A stretch of DNA of 64,000 bases from Bacteroidales bacterium (lineage in GTDB: Bacteria; Bacteroidota; Bacteroidia; Bacteroidales; UBA10428): NCBI GenBank assembly GCA_016931575.1, contig JAFGEO010000144.1, forward strand, positions 62,001-126,000, given 5' to 3'. Shown piece after piece: positions 28,576 to 38,023 of this stretch. Each line of letters begins with the position of its first letter. Position 1 is the first letter of the stretch. The notes under the pieces were generated by a model. The model made no database searches. It was not told where the DNA came from and saw nothing but the letters and a program-made list of their open reading frames with translations. The position numbers and the translations under genes are program-made.

Positions 28576-29187
28576 TTACTTAACCAGGAAATTGAACATT
28601 TTCCGGTCTTCCAGATAACCTTCCAGCCTGTCATTCACTGCAACGGGCCCGACACCTGCAGGTGTTCCGGTGTATATCAGATCCCCGATTTTAAAAGTCA
28701 CAAATCTTGAAACATAGGCAATGATCCTGTCAATGCTGAAAAGCATGTCGGCAGTATTGCCTCTCTGAACCGTATTTCCGTTCACGTCGAGATGAAAGGG
28801 AATGGCTTTTGGGCTATTCATACTCTCCAGGCTTATAAATTCACCCAGCACTGCAGATCCGTCAAAGCCTTTGGCAATTTCCCAGGGTTTGCCTTCTTTT
28901 TTACAGCGGTTTTGTAGGTCACGGGCTGTAAAATCAATTCCCAGGGAAACCTCGTTATAGTAACGGTGTGCAAACCGCTCCTGTATGTGCTTGCCTACCC
29001 GGTTGATCCTGACAACTACTTCCACTTCGTGATGGATCTCCCGGGAGAAATCGGGAAGGAAAAAAGGCTTGTTTTTTAACAGCAGTGCACTGTCAGGTTT
29101 CATAAACACAACCGGCTCATCCGGAACAGGATTGTTCAGCTCCCTGGCATGTTCGGTATAATTTCGGCCAATACAAACTATTTTCAT
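28576..29187 (-). CDS. Fumarylacetoacetate hydrolase family protein
   Basis: This 203-aa protein starts MKIVCIGRNYTEHARELNN and has FMKPDSALL, HHEVEVVVRI and YTGTPAGVGPV. These are the metal-binding and active-site blocks of the short FAH family (acylpyruvase, YcgM-like, or oxaloacetate tautomerase/decarboxylase). It likely acts on small 2-oxo diketo acids in the cytoplasm. It starts 6 nt after the exonuclease gene, so the two are probably one transcript. The exact substrate cannot be read from the sequence. Confidence 0.85.
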   Translation of the reverse strand: MKIVCIGRNYTEHARELNNPVPDEPVVFMKPDSALLLKNKPFFLPDFSREIHHEVEVVVRINRVGKHIQERFAHRYYNEVSLGIDFTARDLQNRCKKEGKPWEIAKGFDGSAVLGEFISLESMNSPKAIPFHLDVNGNTVQRGNTADMLFSIDRIIAYVSRFVTFKIGDLIYTGTPAGVGPVAVNDRLEGYLEDRKMFNFLVK

Positions 29188-29192
29188 TGTGT

Positions 29193-29975
29193 TTATTTAC
29201 GCTTGTTTTCAGAAAAGGCATTCCTGAGCTTTATGTTTGTCAGGACATTTTTCGTATTGAGGGGAAACTCACTGTTCATCATCCAGCCGTAGTAGGCAGG
29301 ATCCTGCTTAAGGACTTCCTCAACACTTTTTCCTTTATACTTTCCAAAGTTAAACCGTTCGATGCCGTCATCCTCCTGGATAATTCGCCCGGCGAAATCA
29401 ACATTTCGGGTATGACTTGAAAAGGATGAAAGCATTTCCATATCGTTTTCCAGGTCAGTATACCTGTCGAGCTGGGCTTTGAGTATTTCATAGGTTGCCC
29501 GGGTATCTGCAGCAGCACTGTGTGCATCCTCCAGGTCCTTGCTGCAATAGAATTTATAAGCAGCACTCAGCGTGCGCTGTTCTTTCTTGTGGAAGATAAC
29601 CTGAACATCAATAAATTTCTTTTTCGTCAGGTCGATATCGACATCTGCTCGTATCAGCTCTTCTGCTAAAAGGGGAATATCGAACTTATTGGAATTATAT
29701 CCTGCCAGGTCGGCGCCTTCAAGAACTTTCGCCAAGGTTTTCGCAAGCTCCTGGAAGGTGGGGGCATCTTTTACATCCTCATCGCTTATCCCATGGATCT
29801 CCGTAGATTTCTTGGGGATGGGGATTGTCGGGTTCACCCGGTAGGTTCCTGATTCCTCTTTTCCGTTTGGATGGATTTTCAGATACGAGATCTCGACAAT
29901 CCGGTCGGTAACAATGTTGATCCCGGTAGTTTCCAGGTCGAAAAAGACGATGGGATTTTTCAGATTGAGCTCCAT
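29193..29975 (-). CDS. DnaQ-like 3'-5' exonuclease
   Basis: The DEDDh motifs are present: FDLETTGIN (Asp, Glu), YNSNKFDIPLL (Asp) and AHSAAADTRAT (His, Asp). The exonuclease fold covers residues 1-175. The C-terminal segment RFNFGKYKGKSVEEVLKQDP is a small domain found after exonucleases of the ExoX/DnaQ type in Bacteroidota. The 260-aa protein may act in DNA proofreading or repair. It lies just past the dnaN terminator; a replication link through gene order is an inference. Confidence 0.85.
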   Translation of the reverse strand: MELNLKNPIVFFDLETTGINIVTDRIVEISYLKIHPNGKEESGTYRVNPTIPIPKKSTEIHGISDEDVKDAPTFQELAKTLAKVLEGADLAGYNSNKFDIPLLAEELIRADVDIDLTKKKFIDVQVIFHKKEQRTLSAAYKFYCSKDLEDAHSAAADTRATYEILKAQLDRYTDLENDMEMLSSFSSHTRNVDFAGRIIQEDDGIERFNFGKYKGKSVEEVLKQDPAYYGWMMNSEFPLNTKNVLTNIKLRNAFSENKRK

Positions 29976-29998
29976 TAACTTTGTATTTTTTTGTATTG

Positions 29999-30032
29999 AA
30001 AAAAAAGAGTTTTGTATTCCTACAAAACTCTT
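29999..30032 (-). terminator. Intrinsic terminator of dnaN
   Basis: A perfect 12-bp stem, AAGAGTTTTGTA and TACAAAACTCTT, has a 4-nt loop (TTCC on the plus strand). On the minus strand it is followed directly by a run of Ts. It lies 24 nt past the dnaN stop and before the exonuclease gene. Confidence 0.92.
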
Positions 30033-30055
30033 CGAGGGGTACTATAGTTTTAGGT

Positions 30056-31186
30056 CTAATTATTAATCATCATAGGCATCAGCAGCATGAGCACATCCTC
30101 GTTTTCGCTTTCTTTTTCAAGCGGCAGCATAATTCCTGCACGGGATGGATCAGAGAGTTCAAGCACCACGTCAGAAGACTGAATGTTTTGAAGGATCTCG
30201 ATCAGGAAGACAGATTTAAAACCGATTTCGAACTCGTCTCCTTCATACTGACAGGGGATCCGCTCATGAGCCGAGATTGAAAAGTCAATGTCCTGCGCCG
30301 ATACAGTCACTTGATTTCCTGTCAGTTGCAGCTTGATGAGGTTGCTGGCCTGGTTTGAGAAAACAGATACCCGTTTCAGGGCATTGTAGAATTTCAGCCT
30401 GTCGATGATAAGCTTGTTCGGATTATCCGTCGGGATTACCGAATTGTAACTTGGGTAGTTGCCATCAACTAAACGGCAGACAAGTTTATAGTGGGGAAGC
30501 ACAAAGTGTGCATTCTTTCCGTCAAACTCAACGCCAATCTGACCTTCTTCCTTAGCCAAAATGTTTTTTAGAAGGGAGGCAGGCTTCTTGGGAAGGATAA
30601 ATGAAGCATCGGAACTGCTTTTTGCATCGGAACGCTTGTAGCGGACCAGCTTATGCGCGTCGGAGGCTACAAATACCAACTCTTCAGTAGACAATTCAAA
30701 GAAGATGCCGTTCATCACCGGGCGAAGTTCATCATCAGCTGTTGCAAAAATGGTGCTGCTTATCCCCTGAAGGAGAACATTGGCAGCAATTTCAAAACCT
30801 GACTTTTCTTCTTCCTTTATCTCGGGAACCTGGGGAAAATCGCCACCATTTTGTCCTACAATGCTGAACTTACCGTTTTCAGTAGTAATGACGATACCCA
30901 TTGTTTCCTGGTTTATATCAAAAGTAAGCGGTTGATCAGGAAACTCCTTGAGTGTATCCACCAACAGGCGGGCAGGAATAGCGATGATTCCTTCGTCGCT
31001 GACATTTTCAAGCGTCATGGAAGTAGTCAATGTTGATTCCAGGTCGGAAGCTGTCAGCTCAAGGTGTTTATCTTTCAGGTTGAACAATACGTTATCGAGG
31101 ATAGGAAGGGTATTCTTGGAACTGATTACCCTGCTTACTGCCTGTAAGTGAGTTAATAGTTCTATGCTTGAAACAACAAACTTCAT
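30056..31186 (-). CDS. dnaN: DNA polymerase III beta subunit (sliding clamp)
   Basis: DnaN is the ring-shaped clamp that holds the replicative polymerase on DNA. The 376-aa protein starts MKFVVSSIELLTHLQAVSRVISSKNTLPILDN, the conserved clamp N-terminus, and has SDLEST, SDAHKLVRYK and GNYPSYNSVIPTDN in the expected places. The C-terminal segment LMLLMPMMINN is the typical clamp ending (L-MPM-). There is no dnaA or recF next to it, as is usual in Bacteroidota. It has its own strong terminator. Confidence 0.96.
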   Translation of the reverse strand: MKFVVSSIELLTHLQAVSRVISSKNTLPILDNVLFNLKDKHLELTASDLESTLTTSMTLENVSDEGIIAIPARLLVDTLKEFPDQPLTFDINQETMGIVITTENGKFSIVGQNGGDFPQVPEIKEEEKSGFEIAANVLLQGISSTIFATADDELRPVMNGIFFELSTEELVFVASDAHKLVRYKRSDAKSSSDASFILPKKPASLLKNILAKEEGQIGVEFDGKNAHFVLPHYKLVCRLVDGNYPSYNSVIPTDNPNKLIIDRLKFYNALKRVSVFSNQASNLIKLQLTGNQVTVSAQDIDFSISAHERIPCQYEGDEFEIGFKSVFLIEILQNIQSSDVVLELSDPSRAGIMLPLEKESENEDVLMLLMPMMINN

Positions 31187-31324
31187 TTATACTTAGGTTT
31201 TAGTTATAAGTTTACGTTATTATCCAACTAAAATATGATATAAGGGATCATAAAATAGGGGTATCAATATTACAAAAATTTGGCGATTAAAGGTGCCGCA
31301 AATTTAATTTTTTCGAAAATATTC

Positions 31325-32227
31325 CTAGGAGACAAGAATGGGGTCAAAATTACTGAGGCTTAGAAGAACATGCCCGTGAATACTGCTAAAACCCTCGAAA
31401 TAGTTGGGGTCCGGGGCCCCGTCGCTGCTCCTGAAAATTGAATATCCCCTAAGGGTTACCGTATCTTCCAGGGATGTCCGCAACAATAGCTCGAAGTCGG
31501 GGATGCGGCCTTCCGGTTCCGCTATCGCATCCCGTTGCAGGTAACCGATCCCGGAGAATCCGTAGAGGTAATCATCCATTAAGTCAACACCAGCCTCCTG
31601 GGTAATTCTTTGGTCCCTGTAATTATAAAGTTCAAAGCCTGCTCTCTGATCAATCAGTAATCTGAAATTCTGTATGCCGGCTTCGGGATACCTGATGGAT
31701 ACTTCACGGATTTCATGCGGGAGGTAATCCAGTACGTACTCGGAAAGCCAGGCATTCCTGTTTGTCCTGCACAACTGGTACAGGTCGATTTCGGGATACC
31801 CCTCAATCTCAATCGGATAGGCACGATCCTGATCCTCGAACCGGATGTACTGCCTGTTTTTATGCCGGCAGATCCGGAACGCCCTGATGCATTTCTGACC
31901 GGAATAAAAGGCTGCCGATATCCCTGACTCGAGTTTCTTCATGATACCTTTTTCAGGGGACCCGGATACCGGATTGTCAGTTATAATGAGGGAGCTCAGG
32001 TAAAGCAGTTCAGTTACACGCTGGAGATTGGCCTTTTCCTCATTAAGGTACCATTCCCCCCGATGCTCAAGGCTTATGACTGAACTGCCTTCTTTTAAAA
32101 CAATCCGGTCGATTACTTCCTTTTTCACCGGGCCTGATCCAGAATCTTTTTTAAAGTTTATCCAGAGCAACCATCCTGCCCCGATCAGAATCAGAATAAC
32201 AAGTATAAGGAACCAGGGTTTCCGCAT
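31325..32227 (-). CDS. DUF4340-like membrane-anchored protein
   Basis: This 300-aa protein has one N-terminal membrane segment (PWFLILVILILIGAGWLLWI) and an outside domain with repeated short motifs of the form VVLKEGSSVISLEHRGEWYLNE, which resemble DUF4340. This family typically follows GldG-type ABC transporter subunits, as it does here (8 nt after gldG). I start at the ATG at 32227 (MRKPWFLI). It is probably an accessory part of the GldFG-like ABC system. Confidence 0.75.
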   Translation of the reverse strand: MRKPWFLILVILILIGAGWLLWINFKKDSGSGPVKKEVIDRIVLKEGSSVISLEHRGEWYLNEEKANLQRVTELLYLSSLIITDNPVSGSPEKGIMKKLESGISAAFYSGQKCIRAFRICRHKNRQYIRFEDQDRAYPIEIEGYPEIDLYQLCRTNRNAWLSEYVLDYLPHEIREVSIRYPEAGIQNFRLLIDQRAGFELYNYRDQRITQEAGVDLMDDYLYGFSGIGYLQRDAIAEPEGRIPDFELLLRTSLEDTVTLRGYSIFRSSDGAPDPNYFEGFSSIHGHVLLSLSNFDPILVS

Positions 32228-32235
32228 TGGCACAA

Positions 32236-33906
32236 TTACTTAGAATAACGTTTTTTCCTGAGATACAGAAAGAGTCCTCCGAAGAGTATAACGAGCAGGG
32301 AAGGTACGATCATATTCAGCGTCTTCCAGAAATTTTCTTCACCCCCGACCTTGCCGGCATCCAGTCTGCGGATATCAAATTTCCTGTTACGAAGGGCAAG
32401 CAGGTCCATATCCCCGGCCAGGTATTCGATGGTATTGATGATCAGGTTGAGGTTAGCCGTCGAGATCGGGCCTGGAAGGATCTGCCCGTTTTCACTGTAG
32501 CGGATAGAATTCCTGATAATATCCCCGTCAGCAATAATGGCCATCTTCGTCGGAACGCTTTCCAGGACAGGGTCGGGAACAGGGTAATTAAACTGACCTG
32601 CAGCTGCCCGATTGATCTTGCTGATCGATTCAAATTTCCCCTCCATCAGCAAACCGATAGTTTGATATGATTGATTGAAGTCGGCAGGATTAACAGGTGC
32701 GATCAGGTCTTCAAAGCCGAAGGTATAGGGCAGCCGTGTAAGCTGGGAGTTTTCCGAGCTGTATATCAGGGGGGTTAGCTTCAGTGCACTGCTTTTCTTC
32801 GTCAGGCTGATCGGGTGGGTGAACTTTCCCGTTACCTCATTTAGGTTTTTTGTTATGGGGTGGTCCGGGTTGGGGATCAGTAAAGGGAAATAGCTTACGG
32901 GCAGGAGCTGGCTCTTGTACTCAATCTGCTCGCAATTCAGATCCCTGACGATCTCGCTGCTTACCTTAATGCCATTCATAAGGAACAGGTCATCAAGGTT
33001 CAGGTTTAGCAGGGTGGGTTGCAGACTTGTGTATTTCAGGGCTTCTGCATCAAGCTGGATCGGATCCACCAGCCAGAACAGGCGTCCCCCTTTCATCAGG
33101 TATTGATCAAGGATATACTTATCCTGTGGGCTGAAATAATCCAGTGGCTGTGCAATGACGCAAACCTCATACCTGTCCAGTGCATCGATCCGGTTGTGAA
33201 GATAAACTGAATCAACATGGTAGTATTCTGACAGATTTTCGGTGACCCTTTTAACAAATTCAATACTGAACTCGCTGTGCCCCTGCAGGAATGCGATGTT
33301 TGTAACCTCGCGGGTGGTGAGGACCTTGATGGCTTTTATCAGGTTGTATTCCACCATGCTGCTCGAGAAATCAATATCATCCTGTCCGCTGGCCTTGATA
33401 TCGTCATAGAGGAAATTCACCACTTTACCGTAATTTCCGTAATAGAGAATTGCCGAAGGGAAAACAATTTTCTCCGACAGCCCGCCTTCATTATCGGTTG
33501 AAATAACGTTTCTGGGGATAAATCCCTGGCGGATCATTCTCAGGATAATGGTGTCACGCTCGGCATCTGTGCGGACACCCTCAAAAGGATTCGCAAATTC
33601 GTATTCAAGGTGCGAACCCCCATAGATCCTGAACTCATACAAGAGGTCTTCAATGGATTGCCTGAACTTTTCATAATCAACATTCAGGTCACCCTCCAGG
33701 TATACTTTTATGTACAGGACGTCATCCAGATCCTTCAGGATCTCCTTGGAGTCCTTAGAAAGACTGTGACGCTTATCCGCTGTAAGATCGATCCGAAAGA
33801 ATGCATACTGGCTGATAATATTTATCAGGATCAGTACGGCAAGGATTCCGGTAAAGTATAGCAGGTTTTTTGGAACGGTCTTCGTATTTAAGGATTTCAG
33901 GTTCAT
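32236..33906 (-). CDS. gldG: Gliding-motility-type ABC transporter substrate-binding subunit GldG
   Basis: This is a 556-aa protein with an N-terminal membrane helix (LLYFTGILAVLILINIISQYAF), a large periplasmic ABC-type domain (including LSKDSKEILKDLDDVLYIKVYLEGDL) and a C-terminal helix (IVPSLLVILFGGLFLYLRKKRY). This is the GldG architecture. The ORF-track start is a TTG; the ATG at 33906 is the likely start, 5 nt after the gldF stop. GldF and GldG work with the ATPase GldA; they are needed for gliding in Flavobacterium johnsoniae, but homologs are common in non-gliders. No gldA lies nearby, which is also true in F. johnsoniae. Confidence 0.88.
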   Translation of the reverse strand: MNLKSLNTKTVPKNLLYFTGILAVLILINIISQYAFFRIDLTADKRHSLSKDSKEILKDLDDVLYIKVYLEGDLNVDYEKFRQSIEDLLYEFRIYGGSHLEYEFANPFEGVRTDAERDTIILRMIRQGFIPRNVISTDNEGGLSEKIVFPSAILYYGNYGKVVNFLYDDIKASGQDDIDFSSSMVEYNLIKAIKVLTTREVTNIAFLQGHSEFSIEFVKRVTENLSEYYHVDSVYLHNRIDALDRYEVCVIAQPLDYFSPQDKYILDQYLMKGGRLFWLVDPIQLDAEALKYTSLQPTLLNLNLDDLFLMNGIKVSSEIVRDLNCEQIEYKSQLLPVSYFPLLIPNPDHPITKNLNEVTGKFTHPISLTKKSSALKLTPLIYSSENSQLTRLPYTFGFEDLIAPVNPADFNQSYQTIGLLMEGKFESISKINRAAAGQFNYPVPDPVLESVPTKMAIIADGDIIRNSIRYSENGQILPGPISTANLNLIINTIEYLAGDMDLLALRNRKFDIRRLDAGKVGGEENFWKTLNMIVPSLLVILFGGLFLYLRKKRYSK

Positions 33907-33910
33907 CAAA

Positions 33911-34639
33911 TCAGTACGTAGTTTTTAGTTTATAGCGTGTCAACCCAAGGAACAGGACGATCACGGAAAGAAAATAGACCAGGTCGCGCGTATCGATCAC
34001 TCCCCGGCTGATGGACTGGTAATGTTCTTTTATTCCCAGTTTCATGATAAAGATCCCGGGTTTACTCCCCAGGTCCATCAGGCTGATCATATCGAAACCC
34101 GAAAACAGGAGGAAACACATCAGCACAGAAATCACAAAGGCAATAATTGAATTGTCAGTCAGCGAAGAAGCAAAGATCCCGATAGAAGCATAGATGGCTG
34201 CGATCATGACCAAACCTATGTAGGATCCCCAGGTTGCTCCCGTGTCCATTGGCATTCTGGATTCCTGAAGCGACAGGACGGAAATAAAAAAGAACAGGGT
34301 CGGAAGCAGGGCGATGATGGCCACCAGCACAGCAGCTCCGTATTTTGCCAGTACGATCTGCATTTCAGTCAGGGGGCGGGTAAGCAGGAGTTCCAGCTTG
34401 CCGGACTTCTTTTCTTCAGAGAAGCTCCGCATGGTGATGGCCGGTATCAGGAACAGAAATACCCATGGGGCTATAAAAAACAAAGAATCCAGGGTGGCCC
34501 TTCCGGCTTCCAGGATGTTCATGTTCCCCGGGAAGACCCATAAAAAGAGGCCATTGACCACCATGAAAACCACTACGACAATGTATCCTGTCAGGGAGCT
34601 GAAGAATTGTGCTACTTCCTTAAGAAAAAGACTGATCAT
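33911..34639 (-). CDS. gldF: ABC transporter permease GldF
   Basis: This 242-aa ABC-2 type permease has about six hydrophobic helices. It starts MISLFLKEVAQFFSSLTGYIVVVVFMVVNGLFLWVFPGN and has the RSFSEEKKSGKLELLLTRPL block typical of GldF/NosY permeases. It heads the leftward gldF-gldG-DUF4340 operon. The upstream 190 nt are AT-rich and divergent with the PagL-like gene, so they probably hold both promoters. The transported substrate is unknown. Confidence 0.88.
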   Translation of the reverse strand: MISLFLKEVAQFFSSLTGYIVVVVFMVVNGLFLWVFPGNMNILEAGRATLDSLFFIAPWVFLFLIPAITMRSFSEEKKSGKLELLLTRPLTEMQIVLAKYGAAVLVAIIALLPTLFFFISVLSLQESRMPMDTGATWGSYIGLVMIAAIYASIGIFASSLTDNSIIAFVISVLMCFLLFSGFDMISLMDLGSKPGIFIMKLGIKEHYQSISRGVIDTRDLVYFLSVIVLFLGLTRYKLKTTY

Positions 34640-34849
34640 GGACAGATGTTATTTTTTTTTGGTTGTCAAGGTTTAATTGACTTAATTTAAGTTCAGTTAA
34701 AGCAACTTATAAAAATGCTGTTAAACTTTTAATAACAGAGGCTAAAATACATTATTTTTTAACAGGATCGATTAAGGAATTACACTTCTGATCAGCATGG
34801 GCCCAGGGCCGGATAAGTTGTATTTCTTCATTTGATGGCTGATGACAGG

Positions 34850-35968
34850 ATGAAACGTCTATGGCTCTTACTGTTGGCTTTCATCTGTGCAGGCACGAAC
34901 GCGCAGGATGAAAAGACTTCCCTGATAAACAACCTGAGGTTGGAAGTCAAGGGGCATTGCGGAGTTGTGTACCCCCACCATAGTTTTATCCGGTATCTTG
35001 TCAATAGTAATGTCTCGGGTTTCGAACTTTCACTGACCACTGACAGCTATGGAAAGAGCTATTGGGATGAGCTTTACCGTTACCCACGCTATGGTGTCGG
35101 TTACCTGATGAGCAGCCTCGGGAACCGGGAGGTGTTTGGCAATTCCCATACCCTTTTTCTCAACCTTGAGATACCTCTGGTGCCTAAAGAAAGGAGGCTA
35201 TGGGCCTCTTACCAGTTTTGTCTGGGGGTGGCATACCTGGACCAAATATTTGATCTGCAAAGCAATCCTGTAAACATTCCAATCAGCACTCATCTTAATC
35301 TCTATGGCTCTCTGCGCTTCAATGCAAATTTCCTTTTGACTGACCATAGCGAGATCTCCATGGGACTTAACCTGGGGCACTACTCAAACGGGAAAACCGG
35401 TATTACCAACTATGGGCTGAATGCCATAGCCCTTCAGCTTGGCTTCAAATCGGAAATACAAAAAAAGCGTTATACTGTCAGGACCCTGACTAATAAGAAT
35501 GTCGCCGACCGGCACAGCCTCGGTTTTCAATTGAACGGGGGATGGAAAACTGATTACCAGTACCAGGGTGATCATTATCCTGTGGTATCATTTGTCGGAG
35601 AGTACCTCAATCATTTCAAGCCTAAATTTTATGGCGGTATCGGATTGGACCTGTTCTATGACGGCAGCCTCGGACCTGATAAGGCAGCCAAATTTGAACT
35701 CGATGCCGTGCCCGCCGATAATTTCAGGGCAGGTTGCCACGCTTCAGTCATGGCCCGGTACAACAAAATCTATCTGCTCTTTCATGCAGGGTATTATCTG
35801 TATTACCACTACGCACCCTATTCGAAAATGTATGGCCGCCTGGGCATACATTACGATATCAATAGCAGGGTATTTCTGAGTTTCACGGTCAAGGCCCATT
35901 CTACCGTAGCAGATTTTTTTGAGTGGGGGGTGGGTTATCGTTTACCTTTAAAAGATGAGGCGCTATGA
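34850..35968 (+). CDS. PagL-like acyloxyacyl hydrolase (outer-membrane barrel)
   Basis: This exported 372-aa protein starts at MKRLWLLLLAFICAGTNAQ with a signal peptide; the ORF track begins six codons earlier at a TTG. Its centre shows the lipid A 3-O-deacylase motif H-x-S-N in LNLGHYSNGKTGITNYGLN, and its beta-rich, aromatic-ended strands fit an outer-membrane barrel. PagL removes the 3-O acyl chain of lipid A. The Glu that completes the triad in Pseudomonas PagL (14 residues after the His) lines up with Asn here, so activity is not assured. The start of the next gene overlaps its stop (ATGA). Confidence 0.72.
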   Translation: MKRLWLLLLAFICAGTNAQDEKTSLINNLRLEVKGHCGVVYPHHSFIRYLVNSNVSGFELSLTTDSYGKSYWDELYRYPRYGVGYLMSSLGNREVFGNSHTLFLNLEIPLVPKERRLWASYQFCLGVAYLDQIFDLQSNPVNIPISTHLNLYGSLRFNANFLLTDHSEISMGLNLGHYSNGKTGITNYGLNAIALQLGFKSEIQKKRYTVRTLTNKNVADRHSLGFQLNGGWKTDYQYQGDHYPVVSFVGEYLNHFKPKFYGGIGLDLFYDGSLGPDKAAKFELDAVPADNFRAGCHASVMARYNKIYLLFHAGYYLYYHYAPYSKMYGRLGIHYDINSRVFLSFTVKAHSTVADFFEWGVGYRLPLKDEAL

Positions 35969-36723
35969 GAACAATTAGCCTTTATTTTCTGCTGGGTATG
36001 CTCGTGGTACTTTCCATTACCGCTTGTTCAGATGAGTTTTTAACTGAGCATCCCGGCGATCTGGCCGAGATTGGCGTATCGCCGGATGATTTCAGAACCC
36101 TGAAGGTTGATGGTATCTTCAATGTGTACCTTATTGAAGATACCTTCAATTTTGTTGTTTTTACAGGGGGTATGCGCGAGCTTGGGCAGGTGGAGGGTAT
36201 CGTAATAGATTCCTGCCTCATACTTTATAATAACAATACTTCTTTTTTGAAACCTTCCGGAGCCCGCGTAAATGCCTATGTTCATTTTACAGACCTCCGG
36301 TACCTCCGGATCCTTGAACCTTCAAAAATTACAGGACAGGGTTCTATAAGCTCCCTGAAGGGGATCTCTAAGGATACGTATATTGCCGATATTGATGTCG
36401 AACTGAACTGTCCGCGTTTCCTCTTCTATGATACCCATATGAGTGCGGGTACCCTGAAGGTCAGTGGGTCGGTCGGGAAATGCAAATTCATTCTGCATTA
36501 CGCAATCCAGACAGATTTCACAAGCCTTAAAACCAGTGAACTGGTTGTGGAGAATAAATCAAAACAGGATGTTTATGTAAATGTGGAAGAAGAACTTACA
36601 GCCCGCATTTTTGATGAAGGGAATATCTTCTATTCAGGTTCTCCCAGGCTAATTCTGGATACAGCCATCGGTACCGGCAGATTGCTGCCCTGGAGGGAAT
36701 ACCTTAGTGGTTTTATCAACTGA
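35965..36723 (+). CDS. Lipoprotein with DUF2807-like beta-helix
   Basis: This 252-aa lipoprotein starts MRTISLYFLLGMLVVLSITACSDEF; the Cys is followed by S-D-E, resembling a Bacteroidota surface-export signal. The body (FRTLKVDGIFNVYLIED, then repeats of short strands) resembles the head-GIN/DUF2807 family of adhesin-like beta-helix proteins. The start codon overlaps the PagL-like gene's stop by 4 nt, so the two are translated together. Function is unknown. A minimal role as a surface partner of the barrel is inferred. Confidence 0.65.
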   Translation: MRTISLYFLLGMLVVLSITACSDEFLTEHPGDLAEIGVSPDDFRTLKVDGIFNVYLIEDTFNFVVFTGGMRELGQVEGIVIDSCLILYNNNTSFLKPSGARVNAYVHFTDLRYLRILEPSKITGQGSISSLKGISKDTYIADIDVELNCPRFLFYDTHMSAGTLKVSGSVGKCKFILHYAIQTDFTSLKTSELVVENKSKQDVYVNVEEELTARIFDEGNIFYSGSPRLILDTAIGTGRLLPWREYLSGFIN

Positions 36724-36859
36724 TTTTGCCTTAAGTCGTGTTTGAGATGTCTTTGTAACAAGGTCAGCATGTAATTTCAGGATCACCATGGCAGGCCTGG
36801 GTAATGGAAACTCTCACATTGATCGATCACCTTTCCCTCCGTGAAGCCCTGCACTCTCA

Positions 36860-38023
36860 CTACTCTTTGCCCGATTTGAACCTGTGCAGCTCCATCTCCC
36901 GGTAATCCACCACTTCTACATCCTTGAAATAGTAATGGATAATATCCAGCCAGGAGTAGTTCACCCGGGCCATTTCCATAGCACCTTCCTGACACATCCC
37001 GACACCATGGCCGTATCCCCTGCCATTGAAGGTGATCTTTCCGTCCAGGTCCTGGATGCTGAAATAGGCTGATTTCAGCCCAAAGGTTTCGCGAACGGTC
37101 CGCATGTTGAGTTCGATCCCGTGTATGGAAATATACCTTGCGCGCTGGGCTGGCTTGAAACTAAAATCGTAACGGCTGTAGTCAATCGGGCTTTTGGTAT
37201 AGTCTGCGAGAAATTTAAGCCAGTCTTCCCTGGAGATGCTCGCTGTCCAGGTTGCCTGTTTTCCCACAGAACAGAATGGGTCTGTGACTGATTTCAGGTA
37301 GGGCAGGTCTTTCTGCCAGACCATACCTGAGGCACTGGTTTTTCCACCGCAATTGCTGTGGAAAGGGGACATGATCAGCACACCATCCTGGTCGACCAGG
37401 ACTTTTCCGGCAGTGCTCACAGTGGCCGAAAGGATATCGGCATTCTGTGTGCAGCGGTGCAGGTAAGCCTGGCAGTGTACCTCGTCGCAGAGATCAAAAC
37501 CTTCCTCTGCATGCTTGTAGAGGTTTTTAATGGTGAAGGTCCTGATCAGGACTGCCTGGGCCTTATAGAATTCAGGCTCGGCATGGTTGCCTCCTTCGGC
37601 TTCAATGACTGCAGCAACATACTTCTCCAGGTCCAGGACATTGATGATCTTCATCCGGCTGCCGGACATTCTCACCATGAGGTTCCCGTCATATTCCCTG
37701 CCTTCCAGGTTCGGGCTTACAGGGTTTACCTTCAGGATGCCGGATTCTTCCATCGGTTTTAACTCTACTTCCTGAAATTTTCCGATGAGGTTGCGTTTGT
37801 CGCGTACCTCAATGGAATTCCCCTGTTTACTGAAGTAAAAAATTCCTTTTTTATATTCTCCCAGCGTCTCTCCATTCGATCTGAGAACATATCTCCCTTC
37901 TGAAATATTGACCGTGAAATAGTTGATTTCCTGAGAGTTGAAAACAGATATCCGGATGCTTTGGGCATGCGGGGCAGTAAGAAATGCCAGCTGCAGGAAG
38001 AAAGTGCTTAAAAATAGTCTCAT
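36860..38023 (-). CDS. SpoIID/LytB-domain exported protein
   Basis: This 387-aa exported protein starts MRLFLSTFFLQLAFLTAPHAQ and has a SpoIID domain: the AAVIEAEGGNHAEPEFYKAQAVLIRTF block with the candidate catalytic Glu, then HSNCGGKTSASGMVW and a C-terminal GRGYGHGVGMCQEGAMEMA. SpoIID proteins are lytic transglycosylases that cut denuded peptidoglycan; outside spore formers they act in wall remodelling. Its ATG overlaps lpxB by 4 nt, so it belongs to the surE-lpxB group. Confidence 0.85.
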   Translation of the reverse strand: MRLFLSTFFLQLAFLTAPHAQSIRISVFNSQEINYFTVNISEGRYVLRSNGETLGEYKKGIFYFSKQGNSIEVRDKRNLIGKFQEVELKPMEESGILKVNPVSPNLEGREYDGNLMVRMSGSRMKIINVLDLEKYVAAVIEAEGGNHAEPEFYKAQAVLIRTFTIKNLYKHAEEGFDLCDEVHCQAYLHRCTQNADILSATVSTAGKVLVDQDGVLIMSPFHSNCGGKTSASGMVWQKDLPYLKSVTDPFCSVGKQATWTASISREDWLKFLADYTKSPIDYSRYDFSFKPAQRARYISIHGIELNMRTVRETFGLKSAYFSIQDLDGKITFNGRGYGHGVGMCQEGAMEMARVNYSWLDIIHYYFKDVEVVDYREMELHRFKSGKE

